From: Prionace glauca | Lineage: Eukaryota > Chordata > Chondrichthyes > Carcharhiniformes > Carcharhinidae | Length of the DNA stretch: 64,000 nucleotides | NCBI GenBank assembly: GCA_037974335.1 | Contig: CM075729.1 | Coordinates: forward strand, 125,687,498-125,751,497 | Direction of reading: 5' to 3' | In this document: piece after piece, positions 33,397-44,763 of the stretch | Layout of the letters: each line of letters opens with the position of its first letter | Numbering within the stretch: position 1 is the first letter of the stretch | Translations under genes and position numbers: made by a program | The notes under the pieces: generated by a model | The model's input: only the letters and a program-made list of their open reading frames with translations | What the model was told of the DNA's origin: nothing | The model's database searches: none

Positions 33397-33455
33397 GTGT
33401 GTATATGTGCGTGTGCGCGCGCGTATGTGTGTGTGTGTGTGCGTGTATGTGTGTA
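33397..33455. repeat. GT/GC dinucleotide microsatellite
   Basis: Alternating GT with GC interruptions; the counterpart at 57478-57512 is shorter. The open frames over it (33276-33518) are a by-product of the repeat. Confidence 0.9.
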
Positions 33456-33469
33456 CATGTATTCATTCA

Positions 33470-33545
33470 TAGGATGTGGGTGACTCTGGCAAGACCCCCA
33501 TTTCTTACCCACTTCTAATTGCCTTTGGGAGGGCGTTAGGTTTAA
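33470..33545 (-). mobile_element. SINE (family 2) tail fragment
   Basis: ATAGGATGTGGGTGACTCTG and CTAATTGCCTTTGGGAGGG match the end of family 2. The unit B copy is near 57530-57600. Confidence 0.6.
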
Positions 33546-33689
33546 TCTGGTCATATGCGCATGAGCATTTAGCGTTGATTTATAAGAGAAATTAACAGTG
33601 TATGAAATGAAAGCACGAACAGTAGAAACACATCAATTAAAGAAGTGGCTGAGTATGAAGGTGACTAGACAAACACCTCAGTGAAAACA

Positions 33690-33830
33690 TCTCTGAAGAG
33701 GAGGCACACAGACTCGATAAGTTAAGTGTATTTATCTCTCTCCACAGATGATACCCGCTGAGTTTTTTCCTGCACTTTCCGTTTCTATTTTATATTTTTT
33801 GCATCCGCAGTATTTTGTTTTAATTCTAAT
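33690..33830 (-). repeat. dispersed repeat, inverted copy
   Basis: CCACAGATGATACCCGCTGA and TTTTGCATCCGCAGTATTTTG are the reverse of the repeat found upstream of the V exons. The counterpart is at 57750-57880. Confidence 0.6.
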
Positions 33831-33946
33831 GTGCTAGGATCATAGTAACAGCTTATATTCAATAAATTAAGTTGAACAATCTAGAATGTAGTGCTTTCAG
33901 TTATGATGACCATGAATCTATCGCCGTACTGTCGTTACTAATGTCG

Positions 33947-34110
33947 GTTAGGGAAGGAAATCCACCATATTTACCCGTCCTTATCTACAGGTTGGTCGAA
34001 ACCCTTCGAGTATTGCTTGACTCTGAAATTCCCTTTGAGATGGCCTCGTGAGCCTCTCACTCCAATGGAAATGACCGGTGGGCAACAAGTGCTGGTCCTA
34101 GCTCCCATTT
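33947..34110 (+). mobile_element. SINE (family 2) fragment, shared
   Basis: GTTAGGGAAGGAAATCCACC, ACTCTGAAATTCCCTTTGAG and GGGCAACAAGTGCTGG are in family order. The counterpart is at 58012-58170. Confidence 0.65.
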
Positions 34111-34944
34111 CTCTCTATTTTAAAAATCGAAGTTAACGATGAGAACAGTAAAAAGATATGCTGTTAAATTCTGAACATGACTTCTACTTTACTCAGGAAC
34201 AGAACGATAAAAATCTACTTACTTTAACTTGATGGAGAAATTTACAGCTGACTTCTGCAATTAATTTTCGGCTGTACTGTAGAAGAGTTGTTTGTAGAAC
34301 AAATACAGGAAGCATGACGTCTTACAGCAATTAACGAGGGGTGTCAACATTTTCTTGAAGGACAAGACAGGAGGATTAGGAACTGAAATTCACAGCAAGT
34401 GCAGAAGACATGGCCTAATAATAACTCCATTTGGAGGATCACTGAACTGAATAGAATCGGATCCGGATCCCATAGAGCGATTAAGATCATTCCAAGCAGT
34501 AAATGACATTGATACTGGTTAGGTACATTAGCCATGCTAAATCCTCGATCAGTGTACCCGAACAGGATCTGGAGAGTAGTGATTAGGGGATTTTCACAGT
34601 AACTTCATTGCTGATTTTGTCCATATGATAATTTGTTTAATTCATGTTGTTGCTAGATGCGTATGCATGATCTACTTGACTATTTCAGTAGAGTAACAAT
34701 ATAGAAGGCCACTCCTTTTGACATTCCAGTCTCCAAGTATTTGTCAACATGTTGTTGCAAGTTTCATTGCTTTGATAATTCAAGAGTTGACTGAATCCTT
34801 GCGGAATGGTCAAACTAGCTAGATATAGAATCAGAAACTGCAGTTACCATGAGAAACTGAGATATGAAGATCCTTGTTTGTATTTTATGAAAAACTATGG
34901 TTTATAAAAATGGGTAAGCTTAAAACCTCGCCTTCTGCAAGGAT

Positions 34945-35330
34945 ACGAATGAGGAGCAGGAGTAGGCCATTCGGCCCCCTTGAGCCTGCTCCATCATTGG
35001 ATAAAATCATGGCATATCTGCTTGTAGTCTCAGCTCCACTTTCCACCCACCACCGTTAACACTGGTCTGTTATGTTAGCATCGAACCAAATTCGAATTAA
35101 GATTGTCCATTAACTCTATCTTCACCGCTCTCCAAGGAATTGTATTGCAAAGACTGACGAGCCTCTGAGAGAATACAAAATCTTCTGCTCCCCACCTGGA
35201 ATGTGAGACAATTTATTTTTAACCTCTCTCCCCTAATTCTGGTCTCTCCCACAAGGGAAAAAACATCCTTTCAGTCTCCATTCGGGCAAGTCCCCGCATG
35301 ATCTTACGTGTTTCAATGGGGACACATTGA
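34945..35330 (-). mobile_element. LINE 3' fragment, shared
   Basis: Inverted LINE end starting GAATGAGGAGCAGGAGTAGG and running through CAGCTCCACTTTCCACCC to GATCTTACGTGTTTCAATGG, where the SINE at 35355 interrupts it. The counterpart is at 59008-59395. Confidence 0.75.
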
Positions 35331-35354
35331 AATTGCCACATTTTCTTCTGAATT

Positions 35355-35670
35355 TGAACTGACACAGAACTGACGCAATGGTTAGTGACAGGGACGGGGG
35401 TTCAATTCCAGCCTCGGGTCACCGTCGGTGACGAGTTTACACGTTCTCCAGTTGTCTGCACGGGTTTCCTCCAGTGCTCCGGTTTCTTCTCACAGTCCAA
35501 AATTAGTTGGGTTAGGTGGATTGGCCATGCTAAATTGCCCCTTCGTGTCAGGAAACTAGCAGGGCAAATGTTCGGTGCTGGCGGGATAGGGCCTTGGTGC
35601 GATTGTTATTGCTGCAGGCCCGATGGGCCGAATGGCCTCCTTCTGCACAGCAGAGATTCTATGATTCTAT
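35355..35670 (+). mobile_element. SINE (family 1) inside LINE fragment
   Basis: Plus-strand SINE from TGACGCAATGGTTAGTGACA to GAGATTCTATGATTCTATG. The counterpart is at 59420-59735, so it inserted into the LINE before the duplication. Confidence 0.8.
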
Positions 35671-37237
35671 GAATTGAGTTCTATCATCCCACATTTATGT
35701 TTCACAGTACTTCCTTCTGCTTGCTATAGAATAGATTTAGACACGCGAAAGTCCCGTTTACTCAACCTCACCTGTCCACAAATAGTGCAGAATCTGATAA
35801 GAGTTATTTTGCAAACATGTGAGATTTTTCATCAGGAATTCCACAAAGAGTAATTAATTCCCATAAAAAGGCAGCTTTTGTCTGCAATGTAGTTTTAGTG
35901 CTGCCCGTAGAAAAGCTTCACTCAACAGACCTGGTGTCATTTCCTATTGCTTCAACAAGTTGCTTAAATACTGGGTTCACTTTGATGAACAGTGCTTACA
36001 GGATGAAATGCAGTGTTAATTGCATGTTGAGTTCTAGGCCGAAGCGTAGCCTGCTAAATTAGGATTATCTTCAAAGTAATTGAATGCGGCAATACACATT
36101 GCGTTTCATGTTCACAGAGATCCAATTTCCCTCGCCCTGCACAGAGAGAAGACTCATAGTGTGCATTCACCTTCAACAGCCAAAATGAAGAAGGTTAGTT
36201 ACACCTCCGAAACAGAGAGGGCAGCCGAGAGGGCAGCTGTACAGTGGGCTACTTACAATTGAACTGGCAAAGACAGCTTTTTTATGAGAGCTACTTCAAG
36301 GTTTACAGGACAATCATAAGATGTGGTGGGCTGCACGAATGAAGATTCACAAAGTCACTGGTCTGGTATGGTTAAAAATACGAATCTAACTCAAGGAATA
36401 ATATCAGCACAATGATCTGAAATTTATACCAGCTGCTTGTACAACGTGGTAACATTAGAGTGGTGCATGATTAGTTTGCTTTAAGTTGACTGTTCTTCTG
36501 TATACTTATTCAAAAAATATGCACTGATAATAATAGAAGGTTGCTAATGTACTTTTAAAAATCTTTATGGGCGAGGCTGACATAGAAAGGAGCTGATTGT
36601 TCATATTTATTACTAAACCTAATCCGGGAATGATCATCACTCGCTTATGTTGTAATCCAGGTTTAAAACTCGAAGGGGTTTTAAGAAGTCAGTCGAGATC
36701 ATTGAGGCCTGGCACAGGTGAGATGTTTCACTCCAGGTATGATTAACATGACCCACTAGGGAACTTCTTTAAAAACAAAGTTTTTTTCAGAATATAGATA
36801 ATACAAAAAAAGGAAAATAAGCAATTACAATTACAAACAAGAAAAATACAACCATAATATCCTATAAACCTTAACAGCTACGAATTCTGTTCCAACACAG
36901 CATTCTTACAAACACGCGCCTCCGGTTGAAGGTTAGCACAGAAGATGCATATGCTCACGTGATGCTGGATCCTGAGTCTTTAGCAACAGTAAAAGATGCC
37001 ATTACAGACTTCACGGTGCCAACTGCAAAATAAATAAATAAATAAATAACAGGCTTGCTTTCATACTGCAGAGAACATGATTAAAAATACACTTCTTAAA
37101 GGCACAGCAGCATGTATGTTCCATCAGAATGTTGCCAGATATGACCAACCTCTGTGCGGCTGCTTGTGCACCGAAACAGTAAACCACTTTTGTTTTATGT
37201 AAACTCTTCAGATTAACTTGAATGGAGAACTGTAAAT
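35671..37237. other. no gene supported; far upstream of receptor A
   Basis: Up to about 36560 it aligns to 59740-60925. A short plus-strand frame at 36080-36262 has a partial match at 60449 (HVHR-PISL, KTHSVHSPS against NTHSVHSPS), but frame-shifting indels between the copies argue against coding. From 36.56 to 37.23 kb I see only AT-rich sequence, with an AAAT repeat at 37027-37047. Confidence 0.5.
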
Positions 37238-38020
37238 TCACAGGTAATGGACAGACTCCAACATGACAAGGGGTAGGGAGCAGGCGACGGTGCAGAGGGA
37301 CCTCGGGTCCTTGTGCATGAGTCGCAAAAACCCAGCTTGCAGGTGCAGCAGGTGGTCAGGAAGGCAAATGGGATGCTGGCCTTCATAGCGAGGGGGATTG
37401 AATATAAAAGTAGGGAGGTCTTGCTGCAGCTGTATAGGGCATTGGTGAGGCCGCAGCTGGAGTACTGTGTGCAGTTTTGGGCGCCGCACCTGCGCAAGGA
37501 TATTTTGGCCCTGGAGGGAGTGCAGAGGAGGTTTACTCGGCTGATACCGGAGTTGAGGGGATTGAGCTATGAGGAGAGGCTGAATAAACTAGGCTTGTAC
37601 TCGTTAGAGTTTAGAAGAATGAGGGGAGATCTCATTGAAACGTATAAGATGATGAATGGGATGGATAGGATAGAGGTGGAGAGACTCTTCCCGCTCAAAA
37701 AAGACAGTAGGACTAGGGGGCACAGCCTCAAGATAAAGGGGGTGCGGTTTAGAACAGAGTTGAGGAGGAACTTCTTCACTCAAATGGTGGTGAATCTCTG
37801 GAATTCTCTGCCCGTTGAAGTGGTGGAGGCTGCCTCGCTAAATATTTTTAAGAAACGGGTTGATGGGTTTTTGATAAGAGAAGGGATTAAGGGTTATGGG
37901 GAGAGGGCGGGAAGGTGGAGCTGAGTCACGACAGATCAGCCATGATCTTATTGAATGGCGGGGCAGGCTCGAAGGGCCAGATGGCCTACTCCTGCTCCTA
38001 TTTCTTATGTTCTTATGTAA
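37238..38020 (+). mobile_element. CR1-type LINE 3' end, young-looking
   Basis: Open frame 37313-37924 from VHESQKPSLQVQQVVRKANG-type sequence through QLYRALVRPQLEYCVQFWAP and LKIKGVRFRTELRRNFFTQ to the ORF2 stop, then GGCTCGAAGGGCCAGATGGC and a TTCTTATG tail. It is the same subfamily as 9047-10088, truncated in the reverse transcriptase. Only the C-terminal part of the protein remains. Confidence 0.9.
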
Positions 38021-38271
38021 TATCGGACGGACGGACTGACCGACTGATAGATGATTGCCTTATTGAATAAATGTCCTGGCATCACTTCCAATATATGGCG
38101 AAGAAAAATGAATTAAGCACAATGCACATCAAAGCTTCAGACAAACAGTACGAATTTTACGAATTACGAATCAGAATTTTACACATGGCCCAGTTACAAT
38201 CAGTTTCATGTTGTTTAGTTTTGATTTACGCTACAGTTTGTTTCTGTGTGCATATGCGTTAGCAAATCTTT

Positions 38272-38515
38272 AGAATCATAGAAACCCTCCAATATTCGGC
38301 CCATCTGCATCGAATATCTGAAAGAGCATCACACCAAGGGTCACTCCCCATAAATCCAAGTATTTACCAAGCTACCTAATCTCCATATCTACGTACACGA
38401 AGAGGCAATTTAGCATGACCAATCAGCCTAACTTCCACATTTTTGGACTGTGGGAGAATAGCGTGCAAACTCCAGACTGTCACCCAAATTCGGATGACCA
38501 TTGAGCCACCGTACC
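38272..38515 (-). mobile_element. SINE (family 1), degraded
   Basis: Inverted: tail ATCATAGAAACCCTCC at 38272, core AGCATGACCAATCAGCCTAA and TTTTGGACTGTGGGAG, head near 38515. Confidence 0.75.
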
Positions 38516-39270
38516 ATCACGTCAGCATGTCTGATAAGTCAACATGACAAGGGGTAGGTAGCGACAAGCACAACTATTACAAGGTGATGATCCCGTATCG
38601 AATCGCATCGTGAAACATGGTGGCAATACCTAAAAGGTTAGCTACAAGGCACCATTTGCTTCAAAAGGTGTTGTTAAATCTCATTATTGGGTAATGATAG
38701 AAGGACTCTTGTTGCTCATAGAGTGTGTCGAACCTCATATAAGGTTCCTTCACTTGCAGAGTGAACGTACAACGTGGAGTAAATTCAATGCTCGACAGAA
38801 AAGTCGAGAACAAATACATAGAGGAAAGAAAAATCGAAAATAAATTCATGTTTTATTCTTTGCGATGAAGAGTCATGCTTTGTTAAGATAACATTCTCCT
38901 TGCTTTTTCAATGAAACTGAATGTTCCTCAACGAAGCATATCCCATTTCAGTTTTGCAGGGTAGCATCGGAATTTGAACTACACAGCTGCATACATTGTA
39001 TATTTTACAGCACATTTACATTTAATGATAATGAAGGAGAAAACACAATAAATGTTCGCTTATAATGAATGATAGATCTTCCGCTTGTGCGGAAGATCTA
39101 TGTTCATAGCATATTGTATCCAAAGTTGGATGCCTTGGAAAAGCAGCCAGCATAATTAAGAACCCCAGAAACCCCGTGCATTTTCTCTTCCATCTTCTTC
39201 CGTTGCGAGAAAGATTTTAAAAAGTCTAAGATCACATACAGCAGAGTCAAGAACAGCTTCTTCAATGTTG
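38516..39270. other. no gene seen
   Basis: AT-rich sequence without recognisable exons; contains the hairpin at 39072-39101. Confidence 0.45.
39072..39101. repeat. perfect 13-bp hairpin
   Basis: ATAGATCTTCCGC at 39072-39084 and its exact reverse complement at 39089-39101 around a TTGT loop. There is no T-run after it, and its origin is unknown. Confidence 0.85.
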
Positions 39271-39274
39271 CCAT

Positions 39275-39430
39275 CGGACTTCTGATTGGAAACATAAAAT
39301 GCTGGAAAATCTCAGCAGGTCAACGTTTTAATTCTGGATATCCATTCATCAGAGGTGAAAGGACAGCAATGAAAATCACACGAGATGTATACTATGAGGA
39401 TGGGGGGCTGTAGTCGGACAAAGGAAATTA
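39275..39430 (+). repeat. dispersed repeat (TGCTGGAAAATCTCAGCAGG type)
   Basis: AAAATGCTGGAAAATCTCAG starts the interspersed repeat also seen upstream of the V exons. It lies just left of the duplication junction. Confidence 0.6.
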
Positions 39431-39507
39431 AATGATGATGACAAAGGCTGAGAAAGGTGTTAAAAGTGCCCATTAAGAGTTTGGAATGTGTAAATTGCAG
39501 ACCAACA

Positions 39508-39795
39508 TGAAAGAGACAGCAGGGTGGCCCAGTGGTTGGCACTGAGGCCTCAGAGTGCCCATGACCAGGGTTCGATTCCTGGCTTGGTTCAGTGTCTGTG
39601 TGGAGTTTCCACGTTCTCCCCGTGCCTGCGCGGGCTTCCTCCGAGTGCTCCGGTTTCCTCCCACAGTCAGAAAAATGTGCTTCTTAGGGCGCATTGATCC
39701 GAACGGCTGCCGGAACGTGGTGACGAAGGAAATTTCTCAGTAACTTCATTGCAATGTTAATGCAAGCCTTACTTGTGACTAATAAATAAACTTTA
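39508..39795 (+). mobile_element. tRNA-derived SINE (family 1), start of unit B
   Basis: Counterpart of the SINE at 8091, with the same head, B-box-like GGTTCGATTCC and AATAAACTTTAGG tail. Sequence to its left does not match the sequence left of 8091, so the duplication junction is in or next to this SINE. Confidence 0.85.
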
Positions 39796-40527
39796 GGTTT
39801 ATGATGTAATTACTCGCGCTCTGCGTCGTGATTTGAAAAGAGTTAATAAGCAACAGTTTTCACTCATCAAGGAGCGTTCCAAGTTTGAAAAAGAAGTTTA
39901 CAGTACCTGCTGTCCACAGGGAAGCAGAAGTAATGGCGAGACCACAGACCGAGTATTGACCTGCGCCTGAAGCTGAATTGGGAAGCAAAAACTGTAGTGC
40001 ACCTGTGAAATCTAGGCTCTATTTTCATAAGTATTGGATTACAACTTCTTAAAATTTATTGCGTTACTTCACGAAGCTATGTCATGATGCCTGTATGGGT
40101 AAGGTTTCAAGTGTGCAAAGTTCGAATTTGCATACACTAAATTCTCTTAGCCAAGAACAACATCATACTTGTTATCAGTTTCGCCACTTCCGCAGTAACC
40201 TACAGAGGTTCTAGGGAGAGCCGGGCTGAAGTGTCATTCAAGTGTGACTCGACATGAAGAATCATGAAATAGCGCCTGCCACTGGAGTATCAAAATAACA
40301 TGTTTTCTGTGGAATTAATCAGCAGTAGCAAGGAATATCTCATCAATGTGACGACCCAGCCTTCACTTTCGTACAACAGCGCCATCGCGTGGAGAGGTTT
40401 AGAGCTGCACGGAGCACTGCAATAGGTGCCAAAATCATTGCACATGCAACCGGTACGTGAGACTCAGGTCAGACAGAGATGGAATTTCTTGAGGTTTTGG
40501 CTGACAAGACTCGATGAATTTTGGCTT

Positions 40528-40750
40528 TTAGATGCCTTCTGTGCTATTGCGAGATCTGGAAGCTGCCAAAATAAAAGCAACCAGGCAGGTCACCAGAAGC
40601 ATAACTAACGACAGCAACGAGGTATTAAAGAGGCAGACCGGGTACGAGTTCCTGCCATAGTTCTGGACAAATCTAGAATACAGATTTTCAGCAGTAAGCA
40701 TTGAGTTTTCGCTATGTGCGAGACTGCTTGAGATCGCCACCCTAGCAGTT
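40528..40750 (-). CDS. candidate transmembrane exon, unrecognised
   Basis: The minus-strand frame after an acceptor-like AACTGCTAG at about 40751 reads through VAISSSLAHSENSM and LTAENLYSRF to a hydrophobic span (SLLSLVMLLVTCLVAFILAA) followed by basic SRSR and a stop. That is the shape of a connecting peptide, membrane segment and short tail in a last exon. I found no partner extracellular exon, and it exists only in unit B. It may be chance, or a stray exon of a membrane protein. Confidence 0.25.
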
Positions 40751-40944
40751 AAATGTGGTTCAGAATTACATAGCAACCAGCAAGGACGTACCAAAGTACC
40801 CCTACTCACCAGCCTGTAAAGTTTACAGCAGGCAATATTTTCAGGGTTTCCTGGGACACGCAGTGTTGGCGCATCTGAATGAGCGGCTTGGGCGGGATCA
40901 GAGGTCAAATATCCAGAATCTTCAAAAAAAATGTTGTTTATTAT

Positions 40945-41055
40945 GATTCATCCGTTCGGTCATCCTTTCATCCATTCGTCCATCCAGCTGTTCGTCCGTC
41001 TATTCGTCCACCCATCCGTCTGTCCGGCCGTTCATCTGTCCCTCCATCCAGTAAG
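40945..41055. repeat. degenerate (CCRTYCRTC)n minisatellite
   Basis: Tandem CATCC, GTCCATCC and GTTCGTCC units, for example TTCATCCATTCGTCCATCC. Imperfect, about 110 bases. Confidence 0.85.
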
Positions 41056-42019
41056 TATAATCGTATTGTTGATGTCTGAGTAGAAATCAGACCATTTCCT
41101 TCCCTATATCTAGGTCATCATTTGCCGACTGCTTTCCACATTCTTATACTAGAAATTTGTTTAGCCTAACTATGCCTACTTGCTTTTCCAATAACTGCTT
41201 CCTGCAACAACATGGGCTCATTACTCTAAAGGATGTTTCGCAGCTTAAATGATTTAACGTTGGTTTACTTAACATGTCAGTGAGTTGTGGTGATAAACTG
41301 TTAGTTTTAGCTACCCAATTTTAGTTGTCCCCGCGGTGATGCTTTAACAAAACAAATGTCATTCTTCCGTGTCTGATTTGCTTTGCCGATGCCTACCTCA
41401 CTGACATTTGTTTATGCCTTTGGGTATTTGTTCCCATTTTCGACTACAAGCAGGCGACGCCCATGTCCTATAAACGAACGAATACTTGAATAATGCAGGA
41501 AAGGGTTCTCAACTATTTTCAAATATAAAGCTCCCTTGGTGATGTGAGTGAGTGAAATTAAGAAGAGTGTTTTTACGCTTTTGATTTTGGAGTTTCTATT
41601 CTTTGTTAAAGAAATCAGAAATGCTTACATTGTAACACATATTTTTCTTCGGCATAAAGACGAGTGATACAACCAGATATATGTTGATAGTTTTGCTTCA
41701 GGTACGCAATATGAATCTTGTTGCAAGCCCTGGTCAATAATTCAATTAAAATTTGGGTATCGACTCCACCCGAAATTTCATCTTTTTGGGGCCGCGACAA
41801 TGGCACAGGAGGAGCGATCCCCTTAGAGGCCGATCCCTGATCTGCTTACACTGTGTTCGCCGGTTTCTAGGTCAATTTGTGATCTAAGGTCAAAAGTTCT
41901 GCAGCTCACTTCCCCCGCAGTTGCCGCTAGAGTCCCGCTGAAGACATCCGACAGCGGCTGATGGTGCCTCAACTCCTCAGGGCACCTTCCATGTCATTGC
42001 TGAACCCGAGATAGGAAGA

Positions 42020-42590
42020 CCCTTGTCAGGCCTTAAGACCCTTGTCAGGCCTCATTTGGAGTACTGTGCGCAGTTCTGGTCTCCTCACTATAGGAAAGAT
42101 GTAGAAGCTATTGAAAGGGTACAGAGGAGATTTTACAAGGATGTTGCCTGGACTGGGAGGCATGCCTTATGAAGATAGGTTGAGGGAGCTGGGTCTCTTT
42201 TCCCTGGAGAGGCGAAGGTTGAGAGGCGACCTGATAGAAGTTTATAAAATGTTGAGAGGAATAGATAGGGTGGATTCTCAGAGGCCATTTCCCCGGGTTG
42301 AAATGGTCGCTACGAGAGGACACAGATTTAAGGTGCGGGGAGGAAAGTACAAAAGTGATGTTAGGGGTAAGTTTTTCACTCAGAGGGTGGTGAGTGAATG
42401 GAATCGGCTTCCGTCATGGTGGTGGAGGCGAACTCGTTGGGGTCTTTTGAAAGACTTCTGGATGAGTATATGGGGTTTTATGGGATTGGGGGTTATAGAT
42501 AGGTCTATAGATTGGTAGGTGTTGATGTCATCGGCGCAACTCGTGGGCCGAAGGGCCTGTTTTTGCCGTAGTGTTCTATGTTCTATATTC
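42020..42590 (+). mobile_element. CR1-type LINE 3' end, unit B only
   Basis: It encodes [20 protein letters not shown]-like sequence (frame 42111-42518) with LFSLERRRLRGDLIEVYKML and KSDVRGKFFTQRVVSEWNRL, and ends GGGCCGAAGGGCCTG with a TTCTATGTTCTATATTCT tail. ACCCTTGTCAGGCC is repeated at its left edge. It lies at the same site (GATAGGAAGA/ATGTCAAGTG) as the unrelated LINE 9047-10088 of unit A. Confidence 0.88.
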
Positions 42591-42754
42591 TAAGATGTCA
42601 AGTGTAAACAACTCCTGACTGACGCTCACCAGAAGCTTAAGTAGATGAAAATAGGAGGTTATTGGAGACGGCAAAGAAACGAGAATAGATCCTGGACTTA
42701 ATGAATAAAAAGAGGCAAGAAAGGATAGCGAAAGAAATATTTGATATAAGTAAA

Positions 42755-43050
42755 AGCTTATTTATTATTAGGTTTACATTAACACTGCAGTGAGGTTGCT
42801 GTGAAAAATCCACGGGGCAACACACCCCGGTGACTGTTCAGGTACACTGAGCGAGAATTGAGCTTGGCCAATGCACCTAACCAGCACCTCTTTCGGATTG
42901 TGGGAGGAAGCCAGAGTGCACAGAGGAAACCCACACAAACATGGGGAGAATGTGCAGACTCCACACAGTCAGTAAACCAAGCCCGAACTATAACCTGGAC
43001 CCCTGCCGCTGGAGGCAGCAGCGCTGACCTCTGTGCCACCGCGCCGCCCC
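42755..43050 (-). mobile_element. SINE (family 1), shared
   Basis: Counterpart of 10470-10762 in unit B, with the same flanks (AGTAAAAGCTTATTTATTAT on the left, CATACGAATCAAAGACAATG on the right). Confidence 0.85.
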
Positions 43051-43604
43051 ATACGAATCAAAGACAATGAAGGAATCTCCACCAAAGATCACAGGATGAG
43101 GTGATCTACTTGGCCTTGAAGCAGTTCGAATAAATTTTGAGAAAATGCTTCACCAGCAGAGAAACTTCTAGCTGTATTCAATAAATATTAAATTTTCTTT
43201 CAAACAAATCATAGCAGGATTGTCTCTGCACACTTTACCAGATTCACGTCGCAATTACGAGGCTGTTTAGTCCAAGAAGGAAACTCCGTCCACGGGGTTG
43301 GGGATGATAGGGTGTGGAGGAGGTGGAGGTCGCTACCTACCCGCCAATCCGCAAGCTCAGCCCCTTACAGAGAACAGAGGGATTGGATTGTACAACTAAA
43401 TCTCGAGCCCTGCATATCAAAATGGCAATTTATGCGTCATTTAGTTTTGTTGACAAGATATACCTGTGAGATAAGTACAGAGTCTTCAAATTGTTCAACA
43501 TCTCAGTATGTTTGTGTGGTAAGCCAGGGCGAGTGAAGATTGTTTTTGGAGCGGGGTGGGTGGGATATAGAGGCAGCAGAGACAGCAACCTCTAGCTGTC
43601 TGCA

Positions 43605-43882
43605 ATAATAGTTACTTAGTCGTGTCACAAGAAGACTTACATTAATACTGCAATGAAGTTACTGTGAAAATCCCCCAGTCGTCACACTCCTGCGCCTGCT
43701 CGGATATACTGAGGGAGAACTTAGCATGGCCAGCACGTCTTTTGAACTGTGGGAGGCGGCAGGGAGAATCGCACGCTGGCACGAAGAGAACGTGCAGACT
43801 CCACACCTCCAAGGCTAGAATCGAACCTGCGTCTCTGGCGCTGTGAGAGAGCAATGCAGCCATGCCGCCACCATGCCTCCCA
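43605..43882 (-). mobile_element. SINE (family 1) downstream of receptor B
   Basis: Counterpart of 12815-13105, with the same orientation and position relative to the cytoplasmic exon. A few short deletions separate the two. Confidence 0.8.
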
Positions 43883-43968
43883 CACCCAGTAGTTGTCTAT
43901 CGAACTTGGCTGCCCGTTGTATGAATAAACACGAAAATTATTGACCTGCCGGCTCCTTTTGCAACATT

Positions 43969-43974
43969 TTTATT
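43969..43974 (-). terminator. candidate polyadenylation signal, receptor B
   Basis: AATAAA on the minus strand, about 540 bases past the stop codon of copy B, equivalent to 13191-13196. Confidence 0.4.
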
Positions 43975-44515
43975 CTTCACAGCAATCGATGAGAGAATCA
44001 CATTATCAACCTTATCAACCAACCATACAAATTTTACTTAAAGAAAAGACTTCGTGTAATGGAAAATAGCTAAGCCAAGATCAGCAACCCTAAACGAAAC
44101 ACGGGCATACTCAACGACCTTCTTATCCGCGACAGCAACATGTCTGGAGAAAATCTACTCCTCAATATCTCCAGGACAACTTACGATAGTTAGAGGATTC
44201 CTTCATTGGAAAATGATTACAATGACAGATGCCAAATAGTGGAGACCGTACAAAAAAGCAAGTCATCATAATTTGTAGCCGGTTACAATGATTAAAATCA
44301 AAATAAAGAGTGAAAGAATAAAAATAAATCGCGAGTTTATGAACTTTTGAGATTAAAAATAACGGCAATATATTCCAAAAATGCGTATCCCTTTAACTTA
44401 CTGGAACGGCCTATTGCATCCTGCATTTTGTACCAAAGATCGCGTTCATCGAATTCTCAACCCTGAATTTACTAATTTTCAGAGCCCTTCCTCTGCCGAT
44501 TCCCTGCTTCAGACA

Positions 44516-44763
44516 TTATTGGCGTAATGGAGTCCGAACCACCCCGTACACTACCGGTTCTTCCATCTGTTTTCGAGGTCTCACTGGCGCCTGGTTCTTG
44601 TTGTTCTTTTTATCACGACCTGGCCTCACTACGGCGTACACAACCTCGTCTTCTCCTCGTTGAGGCGGGCGGCCCGCGACCTGATTGTTCGTGCGATTCC
44701 CCGGTTGCCGTGTTTTGGGTTTGGCGATGTGCAGGTCAGCATAAACAACATTGTTCGACGTGC
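44516..44763 (-). CDS. cytoplasmic tail exon with three ITIMs, copy B
   Basis: Open for 81 residues to a TAA stop, with the same GAGGGAG acceptor as copy A. The tyrosine motifs are VVYADL, VVYAVV and VVYGVV. One lysine codon is inserted in frame before KNNKNQ. My hand comparison with copy A gives about 16 amino-acid replacements and only one purely silent codon difference, yet no tyrosine or +3 residue has changed. Confidence 0.82.

Larger units (their letters stand above)
8091..39500. repeat. tandem duplication unit A (about 31 kb)
   Basis: From the SINE at 8091 onward, single-copy sequence recurs in the same order about 24-32 kb downstream. Examples are 8375-9045 with 39800-40400, 10362-11245 with 42640-43510, 12707-14990 with 43511-45765, 17100-19600 with 48850-50880, and 31000-36560 with 54850-60925. 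The offset shrinks because each unit gained or lost different segments. The unit contains one complete receptor gene. Its right end is taken as the start of unit B; I cannot confirm 36.6-39.5 kb because the matching part of unit B is replaced by a LINE and then leaves the window. Confidence 0.85.
40405..41985. other. 1.58-kb segment present only in unit B
   Basis: The flanks TAGAGCTGC and CCTTCCATGTCATTGCTGAA are nearly adjacent in unit A (AGAACTGCCC, AACTTTCCATGTCGTTG near 8990-9015). The extra sequence holds a membrane-type open frame and a GTCCATCC minisatellite; the rest I cannot identify. It could be an insertion in B or a deletion in A. Confidence 0.7.

Noticed and set aside
33276-33518. 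Open frames rich in valine and cysteine or histidine and threonine
   Set aside because: They are translations of a GT/CA microsatellite.
36080-36262. Small plus-strand gene conserved at 60449-60652
   Set aside because: The shared HVHR-PISL and HSVHSPS pieces are followed by different frames and ends; no start, splice or downstream signal is kept.
40945-41055. CRISPR-like array
   Set aside because: The units are short, degenerate and directly adjacent without spacers; it is a minisatellite in a vertebrate genome.
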